NCBI GenBank assembly: GCA_965178125.1
Contig: OZ237766.1
Coordinates: 372,001-436,000, forward strand
Length of the DNA stretch: 64,000 nucleotides
Direction of reading: 5' to 3'
Source of the DNA: Bilabrum cf. latius
Taxonomy: Eukaryota > Bigyra: Bicosoecida > Bigyra > Bicosoecida
A model generated the notes under the pieces. That model did not search any database. It saw only the letters and a program-made list of their open reading frames with translations, and was not told where the DNA came from. The position numbers were made by a program, and so were the translations under genes. This document shows, piece by piece, positions 46,005 to 58,422 of the stretch; the stretch's first letter is position 1, and every line of letters begins with the position of its first letter.

Positions 46005-49000
46005 ATGTTTTACAAATTCATGCAAGGCATCGCAGCTGCATGCGTCGTTGGAGCGGTGTTTACTTTAAACATAGGTGCAAATGATGTTACCGTCCACAAT
46101 TACCAATCAACTATCAGCTACAACACCTCGGCAGTCAGGCTAAGCAAGGTTTCGTCGACTACTGCAACTGCGACGTTTAATGGCAGTATGGTCCAGACAT
46201 AGGTCGAAGTAAGGGACATTTTCTGCTTTGAAACCTAATGAAATGCTGTTTGCGCGAGTACCTTTGCGCTGAACTTCGTATGTGGCTTGCTTATCCATGG
46301 ATCGCAGATTGTCGAGGCTGACGATGCCAGCCGATGCAAAGTGTGCTATCTATGGGCGGCAGTCACGATGCCACCTGCAACAAACTTAACATTTGATATA
46401 AATGACAGCAGCAATGAAGTCTCAAAACCTTCTTTGTCGGCGCACAAGCCCAAGGAAATCTTGCAAGCAACGGGGACTGCCGTGCCATCTCAAGGCCACG
46501 TGCAAGTTGCCGTCGCAAAGGACGGACAATCTATCATGTTATCGAACTCCCATGTACAGATTCGCGTTGCGGGAGGAGACGCCCAGCGAATCTATGCCGA
46601 ATAGATCTACCAGAGTAGTCGAGCAGCAGCAGCACTCGTACAGCCCCCTGCCCCGCTCCTCTCCATCCAACCACGAGGCGGCGCCGCGCAATCCGAAGCG
46701 GAACATGCAACCGCCACCCTGGGCGGCTCCTCATGGTCCATCTCAAACACGTCCACGTTTCATTCCCTCTCCGTGTCAGTGGACGCCAGCGGACCCATCG
46801 TGGGCCAGGTCACGCAGACCTTCACCTTCACCAGCGCCGTGCCGCCCAGCCAGGATGGGATCGACGGCGGGCCGGCGAAACGAGGTGGAACTACGCAAGC
46901 GGTGCTCGTGTGGCGACTGGAGGCCGGGGACAACTTCGCGAGGGTGCACTCGTCACACAACCTGGGCGACAACTCGTCCCTGCTGTTCGATCTCTCAGCG
47001 GGGTTCGATCCCAGGAGCGCCGTCATGGATGCATTCTCGTACGCCAAGACGAAAACCACCGTCCCGACAGGAGCCAACCAGAGAGTGTCGGTCCCTCTGA
47101 AGCCGGACGACCGACTCGGAGCCGTATTGGGGTACGCCTACCCCAAGTGGACCCAAGGAGCAGACGCGAGGTGGTCAATCGCGGCCACCGACGGGAAGAT
47201 CACGGTGGCAGCGATTGCCGCCCGGTTGGGAGCTTGGGACTGGCCCATACGGAAATCGCTGGTGCTGGATCGCGTGCAGGCAGATCTGGCCACGGGACTC
47301 ACAGACAATTCGGGCAGAAACAAGCTTTGGCTGCACCAGCCGATGCGCGTGGGCGCACGGTACTTCCTGCTGTACGCGGGGGATGCAGACGGCGCTACCA
47401 CGTCTGCTTTCCAGTCAATGCTCATGGCCAGGGAACAACAGAGGCTGGACAAGATGTAGAACGAGTACATTCTTGAGTTCCCGTCAGCTGCTGACTCAGA
47501 GGGTGGCCAAACTGTAAAGGTCGAGTCGGGTGGTGACACGTTCTCCTGCCCGTTTTTCTACGATAACACCGCCACCAACCCAACGGGCCAGCTGAGGCAG
47601 TACGGCAAGCACCTCATCGAAGGCATACAGAAAGGGCAGTTGCCACCCGCCAACCGGGCCACTCTCATGGCAATGCAGTGCTATTTGGACCCCGACTGGT
47701 TCTCGGGCTACCTGCACGGCACCTCACCCGAGAACGCGAATTTCTACACCGACTACGTGCGTGTCCCTGTGGCTTTGTCAATGGGTCTGACCACTCACCC
47801 AAAGTTCAAGTCGGATCTGTTGCCAATGGTCAAAGGCGCTTTCGAAATGGACCTGACCCACAGCATCACCTTGCCATCGGGTGCAAGTCAGGAGGCACCA
47901 GGGTACATGAACCACGCGTTCGAGGGTTGGTTTGACGAGGCACCGCTGCTGAAGAAGTACTGGGGCGGGTATGACGCAGCCAAAGCGGCGGGAGGCAGGC
48001 TCAGTGCAGCTGCTGGGTTCCCCTTTCAGATATCACAGCCGTTCGCATGGCACTTTCTGGGTAAAGCGGCCGGCGATCCAGGTTCGTGGGATGGCAGATG
48101 GATGCTGCCCACTGGTGACACACACCCGGACGAATCCAACCTGACAATGATCCAGGGGCTCGTGCAGAGCATCGGGTACAAGCCACCTCCCGTACAGGCC
48201 CTGAAAACAATGGACGTCGTTGGATTCGGTCACATGCTCAGGGACCGAGTGGGCACGATGGACGAGTCTTTCGTTGGCTTCAAGAGCTATCCCCATCGGG
48301 GTCACTTCCACGGTGACTAGCTGAGCATTCATTACTGCGCGTACGGCATGCGGCTGTCCATTGACATCCAGGCGGGTTACAAGCCGAGGCCACCTGAGGA
48401 GTCCTGGCACAGCAAGGCGCTTGTCGATTCCTCGCGGTGGACGAGCGTGAACATGGATGGGTATGAGAGGGCACTGGGGATGTCAACGTCATCACTGGGC
48501 GATGCAGCTGTGGGTGAGGTGTCATCCAATCGGCTCAGGTACCTGCCGGGCAATCCCAACGACAACGTGTGGCAGGCCGTGTGGCCGACCAGGGAGCTGT
48601 CGGATGATATCACCTACCGTCGCACGGTAGTACTGGTGCGTGGCACGGATCAAAGTTCCGCAGTACACTCGTCATCATCCTCGGGACTAAGAACCTACGT
48701 CGTCTTGAGAGACCAGATGACCTTTCCGAATGGTGCCATCTCCAATGCCAGCGTCACCAACGTCTTCCTGCAGATGTCCAAGCAGACCTCGAGAATCGTC
48801 AACGGATCCATTGCAGACATGGGAAACGGCACTGCATTCACGTTCAGCCCGGCTTGGAACGCATCGTGCGATGCATCCCGGAGCTATTCGCTCCCCTGGG
48901 GGTGCTTTACGAACGAGAGCTCCCCGGTGCAGTACCATTTCGACCGCTGGGACTGGCCATCAGAGGGCAACGAATTCGCAACGGCGGCGCGGCCTACCTT

Positions 49001-49493
49001 CCAGATCGGGCCAAACCAGACGGCCGTGGAAATGTACACGCTACTGTATCCTGGTGGTTCGCTGGTGGATGGGCACCCGGCTCCGGCCATGTGGCAAGTG
49101 TCGGACGAGTCCACCGGTGGACTGGGCATAGCGGTTGCGACCGCCCCAGATGCCTCCGCAGACATTTTGATGTTCTACTAGCCCGGGGCCATCGGGCCTG
49201 CCTTTGCCTCTTGGTCTAGCTCTTCCGGTGCGTCTGCAGCCAGCCGCAGCAGCAGCGATGGCGATAGCGAATAGTTCAGGAGCAGCGGGTCCAAACCACT
49301 CGTCACACTAACAAGGCAGGGCAAGACAACACCGCTACTGACGACTGCTGACGTCAGCTACGGGTCATCGCAGGGCGAGGTGGGTCCACTTGTGCTGGGG
49401 GCCGGGTACGATTTCGGGCCCATTCCAACTGACCAGCTGGCGGAACAGCTCAAGTATCAGGCGGCCTATGAATGGCCTCCCAAATCGCTTTGA
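46005..49493 (+). CDS. Secreted heparinase II/III or alginate-lyase-like protein
   Basis: Exons 46005-46208 and 46308-49493 (1,129 aa), TGA stop. It has an N-terminal signal peptide (MQGIAAACVVGAVFTLNIGA) and many NxS/T sites. The large middle domain is rich in Trp and Gly, as in alpha/alpha-toroid lyases (MQCYLDPDWFSGYL, HAFEGWFDEAPLLKKYWGG). The key block is HRGHFHGD-TAG-LSIHYCAYG, then LSIDIQAGY and WHSKALVDSSRW. This matches the 'H-x-x-x-D-x-LS-x-x-x-YA-x-G ... D-x-G-x-Y ... H-N/K' pattern of heparinase II/III-type polysaccharide lyases. A beta-sandwich-like C terminus follows. The GTAAGG/TCGCAG intron is 99 bp. Family assignment rests on motif order only. Confidence 0.6.
46209..46307 (+). 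other. Intron of the lyase-like gene
   Basis: 99 bp, phase 0, GTAAGG...GATCGCAG. It contains in-frame TAA and TGA, which are removed by splicing. Confidence 0.75.
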
Positions 49494-49839
49494 GGGATTG
49501 ATGCGGTTCGGTGTTTTGATGTGTGAAGCGTGCCTTCGGCTGGCCTGCTGCTTTGCAGTGAGAGAAAGAGGCGGCATTACGTTGCTCTTGGTAAAGTACT
49601 CGGTGGACTACGGGGCGCATCAACGAGGCGCCATTTGTTATGATTGCAGGTTGAATGAATGCTGCTGCTAACATCGTCAACGTATGCTTTGTTCTTAGGC
49701 CTAGTAAATGCAGCCATGTGCAAGTGCAGTGCACGAATATCGGCAGAAACCGGAAGTAGAACCAGCCTGAGGGATCGGCACGAGCGAGTGGCGTTTTCCT
49801 CCTGGCCGTGACAACTCGGCACATCACCACAGAAGAAGC
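49494..49839. other. Intergenic, no gene seen
   Basis: 346 bp, lower in GC than the flanking exons. It presumably holds the homeodomain gene promoter. A copy of AAACCGGAAGTA lies at about 49748. Confidence 0.5.
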
Positions 49840-52800
49840 ATGGAAAAAAGGCAGATCCAAGAAAGTCAAGCGAAAATGCTATCAGAAAGCTATAAGCAAG
49901 TCCCAATGCATACTGGTCCTGACGGAGACCGTCGTGCGAGAGGCCTGGGTGGCGAAGCTGCTCAGCAGGAGGGATCCACTGCTCGGTGGGATGAAACAGC
50001 AAATCTGCTGCGTATACTCACTAACAATGGGGCGCAATCAAAGCAAGTGCAAGAAGAGATTGTACATGCTGTATCCCGGTGCTCGTCGCTGTATAAATCG
50101 CAAGCGTTCGCGATCGGTGAGGCAAGTGCTTTGAGTGACCGCAAGTTCTCGCTTGCACTGAACGAGCTGGGGGGGGCGCTCAGCACGCTAGAGAGCATGT
50201 CCAAGGACTTATCAACTACAAGAAGTACAAAATTACTGATGTCTTCTGCATCGGAGGGATATGCCCCGGATTCGCTGGCAGAAGAGGCCCAGCGGCAGAC
50301 GAAGGCAGCTTCTGTCCTCCACGCAGCGCAAACGCTGCAGGCAGGCATGGCTGCAATCACATCCCGGCGGGATGAATAGCTGCAGCACTATGCAAGCGTG
50401 ATGTCCTGCTGCAACGGCTCTGCAGATCCAGAGGCCATCGCTCTCATGCTTCAGGACGCACAGTCCCACGAGACCGATCTGGCCGCTGACGCCGTGCACC
50501 GACTGCTCCATGCCGCGAAGATGATCCTGGGTACGCCCCATGAAAGGGCCCCGAATCCCTTTCCTTCTTTTACGTATTGTACATCAGTGCCTGGCACGAC
50601 CTCCGCGGCGTGGGCAGGGGGTGCTGGCGCTGGACCGATGCCAGCACACCCGCTCGGAAAACTGACCGGCGGGAATCGGAGAGCCGGCGGGACCAACGCA
50701 GGAAGGCAGGGAGGAGGTGAAGCCCCACTACATGACCAAGCCGAAACAGGAACAGCGGAGATGGATCAAGGAGGTGCGCCCCAATTCGCATCAGGTGCAT
50801 CTGCAGCAAGACGGAGAGGAGGAGGTGGTGCAGTGGCGCCCATGGCGGGGTGGGCTGGCATGGGCTCTTCAGGCCGCGTCTCCCCACAAGCCGCCAGGTC
50901 ACGCGGCTCCGAATCCATGCACACGGCGCTCTCCCCGGGACGGGACGCTGAGATGTCGCGATGGGTCGATGATGGTGTGACGAGTGGAGGTGGCGTGAAG
51001 GGCGACGCCGTGGGAGGGAAAGCTCCGGGAAACCCCCGGGGTACGAAGCGCAGCCGCGCTGCGATTCGAAAGCAGACAACCAAGCGCTCTGCAGCAGGGA
51101 AGGGGGCTGAATGTCACCGCCGGTCCGCGGCAGCCGCCAGCTCACGGGTGAGCGCGACCACCGGGCAGGGTGGGGCTAGCACGAGAATGACAAGGAGGAG
51201 GAGAAGGAGCGCGAGACTGCGGGGCAAGGCGACCAAGTCATCGGGTGGTGTGACGAGCTATGAAGGTGACTCGGGGGGCGGTGTGACGAGTGAGGACTCG
51301 GAGGAGGAAGGTCGCGGCACGTCAGGACCAGGCCAAGATGAGCGCAAGAGCGGTGAGAGCAGTGACAGCGGGGAGGTAGGCGCGGCTGGGACCATCCCAG
51401 GGCATGGCAGACCCTATGACGGCTCGGATGCCTACATTACCCCGCCAACGGGTACTGGTATGGGGAACATCGTTGATGGCAACCAGCATCCACAGCAATA
51501 CCGGGCTCACGAGCAGCTCGGCCAAAGGGACGGACACATTCCCAGCGTCCCCTTCAACCAGCAGCAGCAGCAGCAGGGGGATAAGGAGTCTCTCCTAGGT
51601 GTTGGCCTCAGCGGCAGCAATGGCAGCATCCCACTCGCCGGTTTGTCCATGAGTCGGGATCTCCAGCCCCCCATGACCGGAGGGGGCGACAGTACAGCCA
51701 ACAGCTCGCCAAGAAGCAGGCACAGCAGATTCCAAGACCGCAGCGCCGGCGGGTCACCATCAGCATCTCCGAGGCACTTGTCACATCAGATGGACGTGTC
51801 CTGGGAGGCACCGCCTTTGGACATGTGGCCAAAGCCGCCCCCGGCACCACCAGCCATGGCGGCATCCAGGCGAGCTGCCGCATCGACGTACACTCCTCGC
51901 CACACCGACGCACAACCAGGTGCATTGCACGGTGGTGGAACAGGGGACCAAAGGGCGTGGTCGGAGGGCCCTACATCCGGCGCTGCCCAAAGTAGCGTGC
52001 AGTTTGCAGCCCCAGCCGCTGGAGACGACGAGCGCGACGGAGAGACCGCCGTGCTGGAGACCGGCGCTGCAGGCTGGCACCGACCCTTGTCGATGCCAGT
52101 CTCTGCGGGAAGGACAGGTGCTGGGTCTGTATACACGACGAGTGCTGCGTCCAATGGCCGTGCCGTTCCGATGCAGCGCACTGCGGTGCAGCCGCGCAAG
52201 CCGGTTTTCAGGCGCGTGGGCGCGTCGGAGCGCCTGGTCACTGCCCCGTCCACTGCGGATTTCAGACCAGCCGAGCCACATCGGCATCGCCATGCGGTCA
52301 CTCGTCACACCAGGGAGGACTCCGATGGTGTGGAGCTGTTGGCATCTGTGGCAGAGCCGGGTGCGGGATCCTACCACGGTGTGACGAGTGACGACTACCT
52401 CGCCGATCCAGCGCACCACGGCTCCCCTCGGCGGAGCACGATGGATGCGGACGATACCGAACGTTCGGTGGGGTTCGGTATAACCGCTGCGGGCATGGCG
52501 CGACACCAGCCCAAGATGAGCGGGGACTCGGATGTCTTGGGCGCGGGCGGGTCGGGCTCAGTGGACCAATCCTTCGGAAGCAAGTTTGACCACCTTCGAT
52601 TGAGCGCTGCACCTGAAGGCCCTCGGGTGCATCGCGCCGCAGTTCATCATGCAGGTGCAGCGCATGGTGGTGCCCGCAGTCAGCCGGTTGCCTCGCGCTG
52701 GGCCCAACATGCTGAGAAGCAGGAGCAGAAGCAGGATCGGGAAGACGACGAGGAGGGTGATGACGATGACGACGATGTCGATGCCGCCGATGAGGACGGT

Positions 52801-55236
52801 GGTTGGCACGATGGCATGGTTGGGATGGACCAACAGTCGCGTGGGACAAGACCAGATGTACGATCTATTCGGCACGCCGGAAAGCACGCTCGTCGCACGT
52901 CCAACGACGGCCCCAGGTCGATCGCAATGGTGGACATCTCGCCGAGCAGCTCCTTCTCTCGATCCAGCGTGCGCGGGCGGCAGCAACTCGGAGTCACCAT
53001 CGGGCGTGGCAGTGTAGCCAGTGGCAGTATGACGAGTGGATTGGCGGTGCAGCTGGCCATAGCAGGGGCTAGCTAGGGGAGCAAGGGCAGCAGCAGTGGT
53101 GTTGGAGGGGGCAATGCATTGGGCGATTCTGACGTCTCCAGGACGCACGGCACGATGGTGCAGCGGAACTTCTCTCGTCCGCGGCGCGCGACACCAGCTG
53201 GGAGCAACTCATCATCATCCTCGTATTCCTTGGCCTCGGATGTAGTGTCTCGAGCCACCGGATTTCAACCACCGACCGGCAGAGTCCCGGGGAATAACGT
53301 CCAGGGGAGCACAGGGAAGCAGCACTTCACCCCGGCCAAAAGTGCCCCGGGGATCGGTCAGCACCCTAACGGCAAACCGGAACAAGTGGTATGGGGTTCG
53401 GCGGGTCACCTTCCAGGATCGGCATCCACCAGGGGTGCCAACCACCAGAGACTCATGTCAGCTGACAGCGACCGACAAGACGAACCAGGCCTCTCTGAAG
53501 CAAGTCCACTGAGGAGTGCAGCAGTAGCAGCCGTCAGCCAGGCCAGGTGGACCCAGGGAACAAGCGGCCTGGCAGGCGACACGGCCCACCCGAGCCACCG
53601 AGCTGCGGCCGGTACGCTCAAGAGCACGTTCGACTCGCTGACGTCATCCAGCGGAAACGTCATCCCGGCAGACGTCAGCGGCCGAACGTATGCCTCTGGA
53701 TCCAGTCTCGGCAGCAGCGGGGCTGGGCCGAGTCTCCTCCTCGCTGGCCCCTCCGGCAACGGCACGGCCATCCACCCGAGGCGCGTCCCCATGGTGGGAC
53801 CGAGAACAGGACTGAACCTCAAGGTGCAGGGGCCCGGTCCAAGGAGGTAGCAGGTGCTGGGTCTCGTGACCGAGAATGACGTGAGAGGGATGGTGATTGC
53901 CGCGGAACAGGCAAGGAGGTCAGAGGCGCTTGTGGCGGAGGCGCGCATGCGCAGCAGTGCGATGCACCAAGGCGGTGGTAACGGGGTGTCCCGCTCCAGC
54001 GTACACGATGCGGGTTCAGAGTGGACGCATCGCACTGCAGCACGCGAACCAGAACCAGCTGGTCTCAGTCGATAGAGGAAGCCAGCAGCTGGTCGTACCG
54101 CCGTGGCCACAGCGGCGCCGGCGGGTTCCCAAAGCGGGAGCGACGATTTCGATTCCGAGTCGACCACTGGCCAGCAGCGGGGTAGACCTCGCGGCGGCTG
54201 GAGCTCCGACTCTAGCCAGAGCGTGGTCCAGGGAACAAGGGGCAGGGCATCTGGGCCGGGCCGGGGCACCGGAGCGACAGCCGGTAAGGCAGGGCGGGAC
54301 AGGAGCAGGAGCAGGAGTGCTTTCAGGCTGACAGCAGCAGCCACCAACGCGGCAAAGGTAAGACACTCTGGACCGACATGGACCTAGAGCGGAAGACCTG
54401 TCCGCGTGGCCGGCAGTACTGCAACTGCAGCGCACGACCGCGCATCTCGGGATTCCGAGCTTGAGGCTTGGAGCAGCAAGGCAGTTCCCATGTCCCAGCA
54501 ATCGGGGGATCAGGCAAGACAAGGACTAAAGGAAGGCCCCGGTAGAGTACACGCATGGAACGTGCGTGACTGGCATCACCATCCCAATTCTCATGATGCA
54601 GGCGATGCTCGGCGAGAAGGGGATGGAAGGCAAGCTGGTGGGGCCGATTGTGAGCAAGCGGATGGACACGGTGGTAGCTCAGCTGCAGGACCATGCTAGG
54701 AGCCTGATATGCAGAGCGACTGTTTCGCAGGGCTCCAGCCACACCCGGCGCTAGGCAGATCGGCGACATCAACCACGTCAGATTACGCGCCAAGCGCAAA
54801 GAGGCGAAGGGCCCAGGGACATGGCCGGTAGACGAAGAGCGGCAAACGCAAAGGGGTCCAACATGGACGACGGACCGCCCAGTAGTCCGTGCCTGCTGCT
54901 CCCGAGCCAGCCAGCGCCATTGCAACCATTTCCGTGCCGGTCGTTCCGGCCATTCCGCAGATACCAGCGGCTGTCAAGGTGCAGCGGAGGAGGAACCTCT
55001 CGCCTAGGACCAAGGCAAAGCTGCTTGGGTGGCTCTTTAGCCCAGAGCACATCGAGTACCCGTATCCAACGGACGACGAGAAGGTGCGGCTGGGGCAAGA
55101 AACCGGCCTGCCACTGGAGCGCATCTCGAATTTCTTCATCAACGCAAGGGTCAGGGTCTGGGCCAGCAAGGTCAAGAAGTTGGGCTACAAGATTGAAAGG
55201 GACCGGGCGGGGAAATCCCACGCCGTACGGAAGTGA
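49840..55236 (+). CDS. Giant TALE-like homeodomain protein
   Basis: One frame of 1,799 codons open except for about nine TAG codons, TGA stop at 55234-55236. The homeodomain is at the very C terminus (about residues 1714-1773). It begins RRRNLSPRTKAKLLGWLFSP, has the loop extension EHIEYPYPTDDEK typical of TALE proteins, and ends in recognition helix ISNFFINARVRVW with the WFxN Trp replaced by Phe. Basic clusters just upstream look like nuclear signals. The rest is low-complexity Ser/Gly/Arg/Asp sequence, with a helical N terminus (residues 1-170). It carries at least five copies of the dispersed 12-mer. Caution: at 54530-54730 a second frame looks more protein-like, so an intron pair may exist there. 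Confidence 0.65.
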
Positions 55237-55367
55237 TTTAGTACACACTCTATTAAAAGCTAATATTGGAGGTCTAAAATAAACAAGAGTACACAAGGTT
55301 CGAGTCGCAACGGATGCGCTATCTGCTGGGGACTGAGCCTAGTCCTCGTCATGCAGGCACGGTCCGA

Positions 55368-57413
55368 TTACGGCTCGCAGATGCCATGATCAGTCGCAGC
55401 GCCAGATCGCAGGCCTTCGCCTGCATCTGCATCTATATCTGCACCAGCACCAGCACCAGCACCAGCACCAGCACCAGCACCAGCACCAGCACCAGCACCA
55501 GCACCAGCACCAGCACCAGCACCAGCACCAGCACCAGCACCAGCACCAGCACCAGCACCAGCACCAGCACCAGCACCAGCACCAGCACCAGCACCAGCAC
55601 CAGCACTCTCACATTCGCGGATCTGCTTGTCGATAGACGCCTTGAGCACTGCCATGCGCAAGGCTGACTCAGCCGAATCGAGTTGAACGGCGGCTGCTGT
55701 AGCCTTTGCCTGCTGGAACAATGGCAGACTTGCTTTGTGGCCCCCGTTGGTTTGCAATGTCGCAATTGCCCTTTGGTACTGGAATACTGCCATGCCTCTT
55801 GACTGATGCTGTCCTAGTTCTGTGAGCATGGCAATACCCTCTTCCATTGCTGCCAAAGCCGACTCAATCAGGCCAGCATTGAGCCTGCACATAGCCATGT
55901 TGAGGATGAGCTGCGCGATGTGGACAGATTTCGGGCCGATGACTACCTCCAGCGAACGGCGAGCCTCAACGTGTTTTAGTGCCGCCTCTGTGTACCTGCC
56001 CTGATTTGCAAGTGCTGTTCCCATTGATTCAAGCACATGTGATTCTTCCGTGAAGCACTGTATACATACGTTGGGCCTGCTCAGCAGCAGCGTGGGGTCG
56101 CTTCTTATCTTTGCACCAAGTGCTTCGGCCTTCTTTGCCACCACCTCACGAAGTCGCGCAAGGTAGACGAGCTCCTCGTCATACCGACAGGCTTTCTTCA
56201 GCAGGCCACATAGAAACCTGATCCATTTTTCGTCATCAATGGATGACTCGGCGTCGATGTCCGCACACCTCTTGAGAGCCTCAATAGCCTCTCCCACTCG
56301 ACCAAGTCCAGCCAAGACGACGCCGTACTGGTACAGGACTGGGCATGCATACACTTGTGCGGGAGTGTAGTGCAGTACGGAGGTCAACAGCCTCACTGCC
56401 TCACCCATGATGTCGGCAGCGGCCTTGCCTTTGCCAGCTTGCATGAGGCGGCCCGCTTCGATGGCGAGGACATCACCCAGCGTGAACATCACGACTGCTC
56501 TGTTAAATTCATCAGCATGATCGTCTACGCCCTGCCTCTTCGTATCGGCGTCACCTGCATGATCACCGGGCCCAGCTGCGCCACTCTCGGGTCCGGTACA
56601 CTCGTTGGAGTCCTTGAAGTAGTCTTTCTCGTCAGGTTTTGCGCAGTAGTCTTCGTCGTCTTTGCCTTCCCCCTGGTATGAACCTGTGTTGGCCTGGTCG
56701 GGGTTGCCATGCCCACCAGCACCTTGCTTGACGTGACCCGCGCCGAACTTGCTGAGCATTTCGCGCGCAGCGGTCCGTATCTCATCCAGCATAGCCTGTG
56801 CTTGAGGCTCCATGCCCATGTGCCTTTGACCAGTGGCGGTTTGATGCATCAGCCGGAGGCCAACTGCGTCATGCGAAGAGCTGTACCCCTCGTGCGGCGG
56901 GTATTTGTCGAGCTGATCTCGAGCTGCTGTGCAGAAGTCTACCACTTTCTTCGACTAGTTCATGTGTAGTGGTATCTGGCACATGTGAGTTGTTGCCACC
57001 GCGAGGCAGCGGGCGTTGTCTGAATCGGACAGGTCCTCGCTGATTTTGCATTCAAGTTCCTCTCCACTGTGCATCCGCTCACAAACTGTCTTGAACGCTT
57101 CAATATAGTGTACAGCTTCTATCCGCTCGGGCTTCTGCAGCTTGTCAAGCTAGGCTGCAATCCCTTTTGCTTTGTCCAGGGTAGCAAGCGCCTCTGCAAG
57201 CCTCCCCGGGATATTGTGCAGAACTGTGGCTTGCAATGCAAGACAGTGCATTCGAACGTTTAGGTCATTAAATGAGGCACCCATATGCTGGCAAGCGAGC
57301 GCCGTTATGCTTTGCAGAGCATTGCTTGCGTCACCTGCCGCCACCATAGCATTAATAAGTTGTAAGGCGACACCAGTTTGATCAGGAACCGGGATTCCCA
57401 AGTTAATCTCCAT
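55368..57413 (-). CDS. TPR-like helical repeat protein, paralogue A
   Basis: 681 aa from MEINLGIPV to TAA at 55368. Kinesin-light-chain-like TPR helices in series: ALQLINAMVAAGDASNAL, LGRVGEAIEALKRCADID, ALANQGRYTEAALKHVEARR, MCRLNAGLIESALAAMEEG and FQYQRAIATLQTNG. A Gly/Asp-rich linker sits in the middle. Near the C terminus is a pure Gly-Ala tract of about 28 repeats coded by a hexanucleotide, then ADIDADAGEG. Two TAG codons; that at 56955 is at exactly the position of a TAG in paralogue B (62425). The start was chosen by alignment with paralogue B, whose start MDLGLPLSQ lines up. Function unknown; such repeats bind proteins. Confidence 0.75.
55441..55605. repeat. CACCAG hexanucleotide microsatellite
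   Basis: About 27 perfect copies of a 6-bp unit, encoding (Gly-Ala)n on the reverse strand inside TPR paralogue A. It is uninterrupted, so length variation between individuals is likely. Confidence 0.97.
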
Positions 57414-58422
57414 GACTCGGCTGACCTTTTGTGTAGAAGTAAATGTTTGTGAGTTGACCCGCTGTCTGTTTATCCCAGAGAGTCTGAAAGTGAATGGCAT
57501 GTTACGAATTGCACCACTCGTGGCCACTGGCCAATCGTGCAAACCGGAACTTGAAGCGAAGGTTCCCGTGGATCGCACGATTGCTCGGCGAGATGTGCCA
57601 CTCGTACAATACTCATGGTATCTGTAGCAACGTAAACCAATAATTGCACAGCCAAAGGGGTACATCGGATTCTGCCGATGGTCACGCACCGCGACCAAAC
57701 TATGTGGAGCCAGTCGTGACCGCAGTGCCGCCAACAAGTCAATAGCAGGGCTTAGAATTCTATAGAGAGGTTTTGGGATCTGAGATATAGGCAGAATGTT
57801 TATAAGCCGCCGTATAGGCATATTCCCGGACAAACTGTATGCTTATACTTTGACCCCGCCCACACCTCTGCCGTACTCCCCAATTACGGGGTTAGATCGA
57901 TGTTCTAGGTTGTGCTGGTGGGTGTGCTTTGTATTTGCTATTGTATCTACGTGCTGAGAGCCCTAGCAGTTCCACACGGAAGTTGCTGCGGGTGGTTGGC
58001 GGACGACAACCTCGATGTATCTACCGGTGAAGCTCGACGGCTCCCTGTTTCGCAAAGCCTGTTGGTATGTAGCAATCTAAACTACAATGCATGCAGCTGC
58101 AGTCAAGTATTTGCAGTACCCTTGTGTGAAAAGGTTGCTCGTACGTGTGTATGCAGTCACGACTCGTGACTCCAGTTGTGCCACAGCACGCTGGATGACA
58201 CTGTTGCCGCTATTGCACGTGTTGCCAACACCGCACAGAAATACAGAAATACAGAAATACATTGTTGGGTTAAGTTACCGAACCCGCCACAGATGCACCA
58301 TATCTCAGGTGATCACCTGCAGCGGTAGGAGCCCTCATAAGAGGACTACAAGACCCCCGACCCTTTCAGACCAAAGGCCCCCCATGTACCGGCCCTGATG
58401 TTGGGACCTCCCTTTGTCGCCT
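57414..58422. other. Intergenic, no gene seen
   Basis: About 1 kb of lower-GC DNA. It holds a triple 8-bp repeat (CAGAAATA) at about 58236-58259 and no convincing frame or RNA gene. Confidence 0.5.

Larger units (their letters stand above)
15826..49121. repeat. Dispersed palindrome TCCACCGGTGGA
   Basis: Perfect copies at about 15826, 18794, 19372, 22670, 38139 and 49110, and two adjacent near-copies at 21178 and 21194. All are in coding DNA. A 12-bp perfect palindrome is expected less than once per window by chance. Confidence 0.88.
19288..52390. repeat. Dispersed 12-mer GTGTGACGAGTG (about 15 exact copies)
   Basis: Exact copies in either orientation start at about 19288, 19872, 20977, 22838, 37491, 38020, 38759, 43688, 44516, 46947, 49297, 50975, 51281, 52299 and 52379. 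One-base variants occur at about 9338, 21321, 26654, 37074, 37452, 39957, 44051, 51247 and 51775. Nearly all are inside exons, in several reading frames, encoding for instance GVTS, HSSH or LVTQ, so protein selection does not explain them. Confidence 0.9.
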
